Positions 33,691 to 42,146 of a DNA stretch of 64,000 nucleotides are shown here, one piece after another (positions within the stretch are counted from its first letter, which is position 1; each line of letters starts with the position of its first letter). The DNA is taken from positions 24,402 to 88,401 of the forward strand of contig JAAXIY010000033.1 in the NCBI GenBank assembly GCA_012270125.1. Direction: 5' to 3'. The notes beneath the pieces were generated by a model. The model had not been told where the DNA came from. It made no database searches and worked only from the letters and a program-made list of their open reading frames with translations. The position numbers and the translations under genes are program-made. The stretch is from Paracoccaceae bacterium (GTDB lineage: Bacteria > Pseudomonadota > Alphaproteobacteria > Rhodobacterales > Rhodobacteraceae).

Positions 33691-35472
33691 TTAATGGTTA
33701 TCTCGGGGCACATGGCGTGCCGCTATATTTTTATGTTTTTCAGCACCTTTTAAGGTCATTCCTTCACTGAAAGGATTAACTTTTTCTCTAAATATATCTT
33801 GCCATGGAGTTTGGCTTTCAGGTCGTAAGAATGAGTTATCTAATTGTTCTCTTCTCAAATTGAGTTCTGTTTCATCAACCAAAACATTGACTGTAAAATT
33901 ATTCAGATCTACGCGAACTACATCATTATTCTGGATCAAGGCTAAACCACCACCATCGGCTGCCTCGGGGGATGCGTTAAGAATTGACGGTGAACCAGAC
34001 GTTCCTGATTGACGCCCGTCTCCGATGCAAGGCAATGAATGTATACCTTTTTCTAATAAGTAAGATGGCGGTCTCATATTAACAACTTCAGCGCCACCAG
34101 GATATCCGATTGGTCCAGCTCCGCGCATTATCAAAAGGCAATTTTCATCAATATTCAGAGAAGGGTCATCGATATTTTTGTGGAATTCCTCTGGGCCAGT
34201 AAAAACAATTGCGCGACCTTCAAACGCGTTGGGGTCTTTAGGGTTAGAAAGATATCTCTTTCGGAATTCTTCACTGATAACGCTTGTTTTCATTATTGCG
34301 CTGTCAAATAAATTACCTTTCATGTTGATAAATCCGGCATTTGACAACATCGGATTTTCAATTGGTTTGATTACGTCCTTGTTTATTATCTCTTTGTTTT
34401 CACAATTTTCACCCATAGATTTACCATTTACTGTCATGGCATTTGGATGCGGTAATAAATTTTTAGACATAAGTTGACTTACAACCGCTGGCACACCTCC
34501 GGCCCGGTGATAGTCTTCACCTAAATATTCACCTGCGGGTTGCAAATTGACCAACAGGGGTATTTCTAGACCTATTTTTTGCCAGTCGTCATTATTAAGC
34601 TCTATTCCTAAATGTTTGGCAATTCCATTTAAGTGAATAGGAGCATTAGTAGAGCCGCCAATGGCTGAATTAACAACAATGGCGTTTTCGAAAGCCTCTC
34701 TGGTCATAATATCTGAAGGTTTCAAATCTTCAGAAACCATGTCTACAATTCTTTTACCAGTCGCATATGCAATTTGACCTCTTTCGCGGTATGGAGCTGG
34801 TATGGCAGCAGAGCCTGGCAATTGCATCCCTAGAGCTTCAGCTAGCGAATTCATAGTGGTTGCCGTGCCCATAGTATTACAATATCCGGTTGAAGGGGCA
34901 GAGGATGCAACTAGATCCATAAATCCATCGTCATCAATCTCGCCCGTCGCTAGCAGTTCGCGTGCTTTCCAGACTATTGTTCCAGAACCAGTTCGCTGCC
35001 CCCGGTAGTATCCGTTAAGCATTGGCCCAACTGATAAAGCTATTGCTGGTATATTTACCGTTGCTGCCGCCATTAATAGAGCGGGTGTGGTTTTGTCACA
35101 ACCTATGTTCAGGACAACGCCATCGATTGGATATCCAAAAAGAGTTTCAACTAGAGATAGATAGGCAAGGTTTCTATCCAGCATCGCTGTTGGTCTTTTT
35201 CCTGTTTCCTGTATTGGGTGAACAGGTATTTCGATTACTGTACCGCCAGCGGCATTGATCCCATCTCTTACCCGTTTTGATAATTCAATATGATGCCTGT
35301 TGCATGGACTGAGATCACTACCCGTTTGAGCAATACCAATTATTGGACGATTAGATTGCAGCTCTTCTCTTGTGAGTCCATAATTAAGGTAACGCTCAAG
35401 ATATAAAGCCGTCATCTCTCTGTCGTCAGGATTATTGAACCATAGACGTGATCTCAGCGTTTTATTTTTCAT
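33691..35472 (-). CDS. IlvD/Edd-family sugar-acid dehydratase (arabonate/xylonate dehydratase-like)
   Basis: A 593-aa iron-sulphur dehydratase. Probable cluster ligands are the cysteines in [19 protein letters not shown] and [15 protein letters not shown], and [17 protein letters not shown] is the conserved middle. The C-terminal swivelling domain has [29 protein letters not shown]. Length and the [18 protein letters not shown] start point to the pentonate dehydratase branch rather than to IlvD of valine synthesis. It dehydrates an aldonate to a 2-keto-3-deoxyaldonate. It precedes the FAH gene by 11 bp. Confidence 0.85.
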   Translation of the reverse strand: MKNKTLRSRLWFNNPDDREMTALYLERYLNYGLTREELQSNRPIIGIAQTGSDLSPCNRHHIELSKRVRDGINAAGGTVIEIPVHPIQETGKRPTAMLDRNLAYLSLVETLFGYPIDGVVLNIGCDKTTPALLMAAATVNIPAIALSVGPMLNGYYRGQRTGSGTIVWKARELLATGEIDDDGFMDLVASSAPSTGYCNTMGTATTMNSLAEALGMQLPGSAAIPAPYRERGQIAYATGKRIVDMVSEDLKPSDIMTREAFENAIVVNSAIGGSTNAPIHLNGIAKHLGIELNNDDWQKIGLEIPLLVNLQPAGEYLGEDYHRAGGVPAVVSQLMSKNLLPHPNAMTVNGKSMGENCENKEIINKDVIKPIENPMLSNAGFINMKGNLFDSAIMKTSVISEEFRKRYLSNPKDPNAFEGRAIVFTGPEEFHKNIDDPSLNIDENCLLIMRGAGPIGYPGGAEVVNMRPPSYLLEKGIHSLPCIGDGRQSGTSGSPSILNASPEAADGGGLALIQNNDVVRVDLNNFTVNVLVDETELNLRREQLDNSFLRPESQTPWQDIFREKVNPFSEGMTLKGAEKHKNIAARHVPRDNH

Positions 35473-35484
35473 TTTTTTTCCTAA

Positions 35485-36234
35485 TTAATTTGACCAGCCG
35501 CCATCAATAACATGAGCATGGCCGGTGGTGAAGTTGCTTTCATCTGAGCCTAAGTATACTGCCAAGGCTGCAATTTCTTCAGCAAATCCAATACGACCCA
35601 TTGGTTGCCTTGCTATAAAATCTTTCATCGCTTTCTGATAATCACCAGTTGCTTCCAGGCGTTGATGTAGTGAGGGGCTGTCTACAGTGCCAGGACAAAT
35701 ACAATTGCATCTGATCCCTTTGGTTATGTAATCGGTTGCCACCGCTTTGGTGAGTCCAATGACGGCTGCTTTAGTTGTTCCATAGACTAGACGATTGGGA
35801 GCTCCTTTGATAGAAGATGCAACCGAAGACATATTTATGATGGATCCAGAACCCCGATTTAACATGCCGGGTAAAGCTGCTCGAATAGTTTTGAACATTG
35901 AAGATACATTTAGATCCCAAGCGCTATCCCAATCTTCTGTGCTGGCTTCCAATATCGTTCCGTTGTGAACAAAACCCGCGCAATTAAATAATATGTCAGG
36001 CTCGGACTTATCAATACCTTTTTCAACGGACTCATTGCTTAGAACATTTAACTCAAATACTTCCAGTGTTCCTAAACCTTTAGCTTCATCAGATAAGTCA
36101 TTCAGTGTTTCTTTGTTAATATCTGTGGCAAAAACATGGGCACCTTCGGCTGCCATGGCCAAGGCCGTTGCTTTCCCAATACCTTGGCCCGCCGCTGTAA
36201 TTAAAGCGCGCTTACCTAAAAGCCGATTTGTCAT
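35485..36234 (-). CDS. SDR-family 2-keto-3-deoxyaldonate dehydrogenase-like protein
   Basis: A 249-aa classical short-chain dehydrogenase. The cofactor motif is TAAGQGIGKATALA with FATDIN following, and FNCAGFVHNG, SSVAS and YGTTKAAV (Tyr-x-x-x-Lys) form the active site. PMGRIGFAEEIAALAVYLGSDES is typical of the fuconate/rhamnonate 4-dehydrogenase group. Start ATG 36232-36234 has GGGGA about 9 bases upstream; TTG 36249 is the open-frame limit. It is the first gene of the minus-strand block and is divergent from 36473. Confidence 0.8.
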   Translation of the reverse strand: MTNRLLGKRALITAAGQGIGKATALAMAAEGAHVFATDINKETLNDLSDEAKGLGTLEVFELNVLSNESVEKGIDKSEPDILFNCAGFVHNGTILEASTEDWDSAWDLNVSSMFKTIRAALPGMLNRGSGSIINMSSVASSIKGAPNRLVYGTTKAAVIGLTKAVATDYITKGIRCNCICPGTVDSPSLHQRLEATGDYQKAMKDFIARQPMGRIGFAEEIAALAVYLGSDESNFTTGHAHVIDGGWSN

Positions 36235-36472
36235 TTTGCTTTTCCCCAAAAGTTTTGATGGTTTAAATCCACATTAATTCCACCGTGGGTCGTTCTATAG
36301 CGGCCCTTGGTTTTCCCAGTTTTCAAAAATATTATCAACGGCTTTGGGCGGTGCCAAGACTTAAGTAGAAAATATTTTATTTATTTGGTATTCGAATTGG
36401 AAGATTGAAGTAATTGTATAATTGGTTTTGGCTATTAGGCTGTCTGCGTCAGAGAAAAAGGTTGGAATTTAG
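36235..36472. promoter_or_regulatory. Divergent promoter region of the sugar-acid island
   Basis: A 238-bp gene-free interval between two divergent operons. It holds a perfect TATAAT at 36417-36422 pointing toward 36473 with a weak -35. I see no clear palindromic operator and no regulator gene beside it. Confidence 0.45.
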
Positions 36473-37348
36473 ATGAAAATAGCATTTTTGGGCACGGGAT
36501 TAATGGGTGGGCCGATGGTTAAAAATCTGGCTTCGGCTGGTTATGAAATAACTGCCTGGAACAGAACATCTTCGAAGGCAGAATTTTTATTGCAATTCGG
36601 GGTTGATGTAAAAGGCTTAGCTGCTGATGCCGTTAAAAATGCTGACGTTGTTGTTTCTATGTTATCAAATGGTGATGCTAGTGCTCAAATGCAAAGTGAT
36701 AAAGATTTGCAAATAAGTCTATCTTCTAATGCAACTTGGATCGAGATGGGTTCAATTAAGCCAGATGAGTCAAGATTGCATTCCAAAAAGCTTGCTGAAT
36801 TAGGCGTAAATTATTTGGATGCTCCTGTTTCAGGTGGCACTAAAGGTGCTGAAAATGGCACGCTTGCAATCATGGTAGGTGGTCAACGATCAGTATTCAA
36901 AAAAGTAAAAAATGTTTTTGCGCCGATGGGTCGAGCAGTTTTTGTTGGGCCAACGGGCTCTGGTCAACTAGCAAAATTGGCAAATCAAGCCATTGTGGCT
37001 ATTACCATTGGAGCTGTAGCAGAAGCCACATTGTTACTCGAGGAAGGCGGTGCTGATGTGGGTGCCGTGCGCGATGCATTACTTGGCGGCTTTGCTGATA
37101 GTACCATTTTACAACAACACGGTAAGCGGATGAGTGAAAGAAATTTTGACCCTGGCGGACCCAGTAGATTGCAGTTGAAAGATTTAAAAAATATCTTGGC
37201 TGAAGCGAAGGCTCTTAACGTAGACCTTCCTTTTTCAATAGCTGCTCATGATCGTTTCAGCAGATTGGTGAATTCCTTGAATGGCTCAGAATTAGATCAT
37301 TCAGCTTTATTTTTAGAATTACTAGAAACTAATGGGAAACAAATATGA
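36473..37348 (+). CDS. Beta-hydroxyacid dehydrogenase (3-hydroxyisobutyrate/tartronate semialdehyde reductase family)
   Basis: A 291-aa NAD(P) enzyme with the family motifs in order: FLGTGLMGGPMVKNLA at the N-terminus, YLDAPVSGGTKGAENGTLAIM (substrate loop) near residue 119, GQLAKLANQ with the catalytic Lys near 163, and a C-terminal LKDLKNILAEA. The canonical SGG is intact, unlike two paralogues further on. Its neighbour is a DenD-type dehydrogenase, so a four-carbon sugar acid such as threonate is a possible substrate, by analogy only. It overlaps the next gene by 4 bp. Confidence 0.85.
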   Translation: MKIAFLGTGLMGGPMVKNLASAGYEITAWNRTSSKAEFLLQFGVDVKGLAADAVKNADVVVSMLSNGDASAQMQSDKDLQISLSSNATWIEMGSIKPDESRLHSKKLAELGVNYLDAPVSGGTKGAENGTLAIMVGGQRSVFKKVKNVFAPMGRAVFVGPTGSGQLAKLANQAIVAITIGAVAEATLLLEEGGADVGAVRDALLGGFADSTILQQHGKRMSERNFDPGGPSRLQLKDLKNILAEAKALNVDLPFSIAAHDRFSRLVNSLNGSELDHSALFLELLETNGKQI

Positions 37349-38298
37349 CTTCTGTCTTAATCATCGGCGGCGGTGGAATGATCGGTCAAAAGCTTGCCTC
37401 ATCCTTTTCAACAAATGACTCTCTTACACTGCTTGATATTGGTTTCCCTAATAAAAACCAATCAAATGCAAGGAAAATAATTGGATCTGTGGGTGACCCT
37501 GAAATAATAGAAAACTCGCTAAAAGACCTTCCCGAAGTAATTTACTATTTGGCTTCAGTAGTTTCTGGTGAAGCTGAAGCAGATTTTTCAAAAGGCTGGG
37601 ATGTGAATATTCATGCATTCTGGGCATTTTTGAGTCTTGTAAAAAAACTAAACGAAAAATCTCAAGGCCAATATAAACCCAAAATCATATTTACTTCATC
37701 AATTGCTGTGTTTGGCTCGCCTTTCCCGAACCAAATACCTGATGATTTCATTGCAGCCCCGCGCACTTCTTATGGGGCGCAAAAAGCTTCTTGTGAATTA
37801 ATGCTTAATGACTTTTCACGGAAAGGATTTTGTGAGGGTTTAGCGATACGTTTACCAACAATATGTGTTCGACCTGGCAAGCCAAACTTAGCAGCATCTT
37901 CATTCTTTTCTGGCATAATAAGAGAGCCGCTGAGCGGCATCAAAGCTCAGTTACCCGTATCCACAGCTGTTCGACACTGGCATGCTTCGCCTCGATCAGC
38001 TGTTAGATTTTTGAGGCATGCTGAAACTTTAAATTTTAGTCAATTGACATTTAATTCAGGGTTAAACATGCCGGGTCTTAGTTGCACTGTAGAGGAGCAA
38101 ATTGAAGCTCTTCGATTGGTCGCTGGTAATGAAGTGGTCAAGCTAATCGAATTCAAACCTGATGAAAAAATTATCGAAATAGTTAAGGGTTGGCCTCAAA
38201 ATTTCAAAGCTCAGAAGGCAAAAGAACTTGGTTTTTATGCAGAGACGTCTTTTGAGGAAATTATTCAGATTTTTATTGAAGATGAGGTATCAGGTTAG
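37345..38298 (+). CDS. denD: D-erythronate dehydrogenase-like extended SDR
   Basis: A 317-aa extended short-chain dehydrogenase. IIGGGGMIGQKLA begins the Rossmann fold, VVSGEAEADFSKGWDVN follows, and SSIAVFGSPFPNQIPDDF and YGAQKASCE (Tyr-x-x-x-Lys) complete the active site. RLPTICVRPGKPN and RHWHASPRSAVRFL are characteristic of DenD, which oxidises D-erythronate to 2-oxo-D-erythronate. The usual companions OtnK, OtnC/OtnI are not in the window, so the substrate here may differ. Confidence 0.72.
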   Translation: MTSVLIIGGGGMIGQKLASSFSTNDSLTLLDIGFPNKNQSNARKIIGSVGDPEIIENSLKDLPEVIYYLASVVSGEAEADFSKGWDVNIHAFWAFLSLVKKLNEKSQGQYKPKIIFTSSIAVFGSPFPNQIPDDFIAAPRTSYGAQKASCELMLNDFSRKGFCEGLAIRLPTICVRPGKPNLAASSFFSGIIREPLSGIKAQLPVSTAVRHWHASPRSAVRFLRHAETLNFSQLTFNSGLNMPGLSCTVEEQIEALRLVAGNEVVKLIEFKPDEKIIEIVKGWPQNFKAQKAKELGFYAETSFEEIIQIFIEDEVSG

Positions 38299-38506
38299 GT
38301 GACTAAAATTTAATCTGGTACGCATTAAGCAAAACTTATTTTTGCTTTTAAATATTCAAAATAATCAAAATTTCAGATTTTTCAAAAAGTATATTATATT
38401 TTTTTAAGATTCTTTTATTTTTCGCTTGCCAGAGCATTTTATCTGAGTAGGCTGCTTGGAAGGCCAAAGTATTTAGATGGGCCGAAAAATTAAAGGGAGG
38501 ACTCTA
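38299..38506. promoter_or_regulatory. Intergenic control region ahead of the TRAP transporter
   Basis: A 208-bp strongly AT-rich gap, with several TATATT/TATAAT-like words between 38380 and 38420. It probably contains a separate promoter for the transporter genes. No hairpin terminator is clear. Confidence 0.4.
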
Positions 38507-39517
38507 ATGAGTTTAGTTAAAACCGTAGCTACGGCTATTGGTGCGGCAGCACTTATGGCAACAGCGGCTACTTCTGCAACAACAAATCTTCGAATTCAAA
38601 CGCACTACGCGCCTGAAACTGTTTCTGGTAAATTAGCAGCTCAGTACGTTGCTGACATCGAAAGTATGTCTAATGGTGAAATCCAAGTCGAGATGTTTTA
38701 CTCTTCATCTGTTGTAAAATCAGTTGAGACATTTGATGCGGCTGCGACAGGAATTTTAGACTGTGATATGACTGGCGGTGGTTATCAGACTGGCAAAAAC
38801 CCGGCTTTCCAATTCGTTGGGGACATTATGGGTGGTTATGCAACACCATACCAGCAGCTCAGCTGGCTTTACAGTGGCGGACTAGAAGACGCACAAGCTC
38901 TTTATAATAAGTATGATATGCAGCTTATCGGTTGGTGGGTTTATGGACAGGAAAGCTTAGCTTCTTCTCGACCTCTACCTGGCCCAGAAGCTCTTAAAGA
39001 CTTCAAATTCCGTTCACCACCCGGTATGGAAACAAAAATCTTCGAGAAATTAGGCGCTAAGCCAATCGTTATGGATTTCACAGAAATCTTTACAGCTCTT
39101 GAAACAGGTATCATCGATGGCGCAGATGCGTCTGGCTTAGCCAACAATGTTGGTCTTGGTCTTTATGATCTTGTTAAGCACGCTAACTTTCCAGGCTTTC
39201 ACTCAATGCCGTCAGATCACCTAGCGTGTAACAAAGGTGTATGGGATGCAATGCCAGAGTCACATAGAACAATTATGTCTGTTGCAATGGAAGCACTTGC
39301 ATTACGAACTGCTTTGACATTTGAAACAAAGAATGCTGAGGCAGCTGCAATGTTGAAGAAACAAGGTGTTACATTATGGCAGTGGTCTGAAGAAGATCTG
39401 CAAAAGTTCCGTGACGCTGCGCAGGCTACTTGGCCAGAATTTGCTACAACGCCAGAAGCTAAAGCTTTGGTTGCGAGCCACATCGCATACTTAAGCCAGC
39501 TTGGTCTTGTAAAATAA
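38507..39517 (+). CDS. TRAP transporter solute-binding protein (DctP family)
   Basis: A 336-aa periplasmic receptor. The N-terminus (MSLVKTVATAIGAAALMATAATSA) is a signal peptide. RIQTHYAPETVSGKLAAQYVADIE starts the binding lobe; FKFRSPPGMETKIFEKLGAKP contains the Arg that grips the substrate carboxylate in this family. DFTEIFTALETGIIDGADASG is the DctP family signature. GGGAGG lies 7 bases before ATG 38507; an upstream in-frame ATG at 38477 would disrupt the signal. It likely binds an organic or sugar acid. A hairpin follows. Confidence 0.88.
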   Translation: MSLVKTVATAIGAAALMATAATSATTNLRIQTHYAPETVSGKLAAQYVADIESMSNGEIQVEMFYSSSVVKSVETFDAAATGILDCDMTGGGYQTGKNPAFQFVGDIMGGYATPYQQLSWLYSGGLEDAQALYNKYDMQLIGWWVYGQESLASSRPLPGPEALKDFKFRSPPGMETKIFEKLGAKPIVMDFTEIFTALETGIIDGADASGLANNVGLGLYDLVKHANFPGFHSMPSDHLACNKGVWDAMPESHRTIMSVAMEALALRTALTFETKNAEAAAMLKKQGVTLWQWSEEDLQKFRDAAQATWPEFATTPEAKALVASHIAYLSQLGLVK

Positions 39518-39532
39518 TTAAAGCAATTTAAC

Positions 39533-39558
39533 GACAAGCCCCAACAACGGGGCTTGTC
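39533..39558 (+). terminator. Hairpin between dctP and dctQ genes (attenuator-like)
   Basis: A perfect 10-bp stem GACAAGCCCC / GGGGCTTGTC with a 6-base loop. No pure T-tract follows, so it may be a partial terminator or an RNA-end protector, which would let the binding protein be made in excess over the permease. Confidence 0.65.
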
Positions 39559-39636
39559 AGTTCAAGTATTGATTTTTGATAAAAAAAACAAATACGCAAA
39601 AGCTAATCTGGAAAAGTTTATTCAAAAGGTATAAAA

Positions 39637-40425
39637 ATGAAGACGTCTGATAGTGCTTTTACTCAGTGGATATTTCCTCTTCTATTTATAGGTTGCGCAG
39701 GCTGGATAATCTGGCATGGAGCTACCTACATTATGGCTTTTGGGGGCTATACAGATGCTCTTGCAGCAAGGTATCGCCAGATTAATTTCCTAGATTATTT
39801 GGCTCTGATTGGTTTGCCAATCTTTTTCATACTCGGCATCTTAACCGTAAAGCGAGCGCAAATGGAGATGGAAGATTATACATCATTAGATCAGATCGCA
39901 ATGTTCATAGGCAGAGTTACTATGCTGCTTATATTTTTAGTCGTTGCCGTTATGATGTATGAAGTTGTCTTACGTTATGTCTTTGAGCGACCCACTTTAT
40001 GGGCAAATGAATTATCATTGTGGATGGCAGGATTTGTTTTTATTTTGGCAGGCTTTTACGCCATGCAACAACGAAGCCATATACGCATCTTTCTTTTGTA
40101 TGATATGTTACCCCGTAATCTGCAGAGGACATGTGATACCATTTCGACGTTTTTCATTCTGCTGTTTGCCTTTTTTCTTGTTTATGGGGGCTATGGCGAG
40201 GCAAAGGCAAAATTATTGCGGTGGGAAACGTTCGGAACAGTGTTTGATCCACCAATTCCAGCAACGTTAAAACCACTTGTTTTATTGGTTGTATGCTTAG
40301 TTGCTGCTCAAGCTTTATTAAACCTGATTAATGACTGGAACAAAGAACCAGAAATCCACACTGCGGCAGATGACATCGATCAGGATGAAATTGAAAGACT
40401 CAAGAAAACAGTAGGAGACAACTGA
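39637..40425 (+). CDS. TRAP transporter small permease (DctQ family)
   Basis: A 262-aa membrane protein, longer than the usual 160-200 aa. It has extra N-terminal hydrophobic segments (residues about 10-30 and 48-68) before the four-helix DctQ core, which contains VVAVMMYEVVLRYVFERPTLWANELSLW at about 107-134. A charged cytoplasmic tail ends the protein. It sits between receptor and large permease and overlaps the latter. Confidence 0.85.
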   Translation: MKTSDSAFTQWIFPLLFIGCAGWIIWHGATYIMAFGGYTDALAARYRQINFLDYLALIGLPIFFILGILTVKRAQMEMEDYTSLDQIAMFIGRVTMLLIFLVVAVMMYEVVLRYVFERPTLWANELSLWMAGFVFILAGFYAMQQRSHIRIFLLYDMLPRNLQRTCDTISTFFILLFAFFLVYGGYGEAKAKLLRWETFGTVFDPPIPATLKPLVLLVVCLVAAQALLNLINDWNKEPEIHTAADDIDQDEIERLKKTVGDN

Positions 40426-42050
40426 TGGACATTGGAACTATATCGCTAGTCCTGCTGTTAGGGCTCATGTTATTGCTAGCAATTGGTATGCCTTTGGGTA
40501 TGGCGTCGGCTATCTTGGCAGTTCTGGTTTTGGTTATGAAGTTTGAGCCAATGCTTTTACTAGACCCTACTACTTTTGGTGATGGCTTGCTAACCCGAAA
40601 ATTTGGGACAGGTCCTTTGAATATATTAGCCCAGAAAATATATGGGCTCCTGACGGACTATGTACTCATATCAGTGCCGCTGTTTATTTTTATGGCTGCT
40701 CTGCTGGAGCGCTCAGGAATTGCAAAAGATATGTATGCTTCCTTGAACGTTTGGTTGTCCAGTGTTCGAGGTGGGATCGCTATTGTTACGTCAATAATGG
40801 CGGTTATCATGGCAGCAATGTCTGGAATAATTGGTGGCGAAGTGGTGCTGTTGGGATTAATTGCCCTGCCACAAATGCTGCGTTTGGGGTATAATCAAAA
40901 CCTCGCTATCGGTACAATTTGTGCATCAGGCTCCTTGGGTACGATGATACCGCCTTCAATTGTTTTAATTATTTTTGGTTTAATTACTGAGACATCAATT
41001 AAGGCTCTTTTTACTGCTGCCTTTTTACCAGGTTTTATGCTTGCTTCCTTTTTTATAATCTACATCATCGTCCGTACTCAATTAAACCCTGATCAGGCCC
41101 CTTTGCCAGAGCCAAAGCCGGGCGATCCGCAAGGAGCTGAGAAGTGGGCATTATTTGGCGCATTTATGTCCATAATCGTAGGTGGTTTTTCTGCTGTATT
41201 ACTGCTTAGAGTTTTGTTTTTTACTGTTACTGGTCAAAATGTCTATGTCGAAGGCGTAGATGAGATAGCTTATGGGACGGCCGATTATATTCCTTGGTTT
41301 GGTGCGTACACTGCAATTTGTCTGGGTTTGATATTTTTTGCTTTTGGAATTGAAAGAGCCAAAATTGGCTGGGATATGGGTAAAGGTTTAGTTGCTCCAA
41401 TTGTGGTTATTGGTGTGGTTCTAGGATCTATTTACGGCGGTATTTCTGGTATTACAGAGGCTGCAGGTATGGGCGTTGTGGCTGTTCTCATTATCGCTGT
41501 TTTCAGAGGTGAAGCTAATTTTGATTTAGTCTGGGACAGCTTGATGCGGACCCTTAAATCAACAGGAACAATTATTTGGGTAACTATTGGTGCCGCTGCA
41601 CTTGCTGGCGCTTACACAATTGCTGGCGGCCCCCAATATGTAGCAGATTTAATTGTCGGGCTCGAAGTGCCCACAATGGCAATTTTATTGATAATGATGG
41701 TTATCTTATTATTCATGGGAGCATTCATGGACTGGGTCGGCATTGTGCTGTTAATCATTCCGGTCTTTCTTCCCATTGTACAAAGACTACCAATTGAAGA
41801 AATTGGTTTAATAGGCGAGTTGCAACCTAAGTATTTAGCCGTCTGGTTTGGTGTTTTATTTTGTATGAACATGCAGGTAAGTTTTCTTTCACCACCTTTT
41901 GGGCCTGCTGCTTTCTATCTAAAGTCTGTTGCACCCGCCCACATATCACTTACAGACATATTTAAAGGCTTTTTACCTTTTATAGGAATTCAAATTCTTG
42001 CTTTGACTGTGTTATTGATATGGCCGCCAATTATAGAAATCTTATTATAA
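40425..42050 (+). CDS. TRAP transporter large permease (DctM family)
   Basis: A 541-aa polytopic protein forming the sodium-coupled transport channel. LAIGMPLGMASAILAV, LIFMAALLERSGIAKD-like FIFMAALLERSG and SGSLGTMIPPSIVLIIFG are the DctM core motifs. Residues about 220-310 form an inserted hydrophobic/loop region absent from typical 425-aa members, placing it in the long DctM branch. It is fused by TGATG to the small permease. Confidence 0.88.
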   Translation: MDIGTISLVLLLGLMLLLAIGMPLGMASAILAVLVLVMKFEPMLLLDPTTFGDGLLTRKFGTGPLNILAQKIYGLLTDYVLISVPLFIFMAALLERSGIAKDMYASLNVWLSSVRGGIAIVTSIMAVIMAAMSGIIGGEVVLLGLIALPQMLRLGYNQNLAIGTICASGSLGTMIPPSIVLIIFGLITETSIKALFTAAFLPGFMLASFFIIYIIVRTQLNPDQAPLPEPKPGDPQGAEKWALFGAFMSIIVGGFSAVLLLRVLFFTVTGQNVYVEGVDEIAYGTADYIPWFGAYTAICLGLIFFAFGIERAKIGWDMGKGLVAPIVVIGVVLGSIYGGISGITEAAGMGVVAVLIIAVFRGEANFDLVWDSLMRTLKSTGTIIWVTIGAAALAGAYTIAGGPQYVADLIVGLEVPTMAILLIMMVILLFMGAFMDWVGIVLLIIPVFLPIVQRLPIEEIGLIGELQPKYLAVWFGVLFCMNMQVSFLSPPFGPAAFYLKSVAPAHISLTDIFKGFLPFIGIQILALTVLLIWPPIIEILL

Positions 42051-42146
42051 CCGGTTATTGTTTTGGGGTAATGAAGGTTAAAACTTTCGGTAGAAAGCTA
42101 TTAAGTAGTTATTGTACTTTTTCCTTGGCTGGCAGTTGGAAATGAA

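Noticed and set aside
42050..42146. Separate promoter or terminator ahead of the UxaA-type gene
   Set aside because: The 96-bp gap has no convincing -35/-10 pair or stem; the island may simply continue as one transcript.
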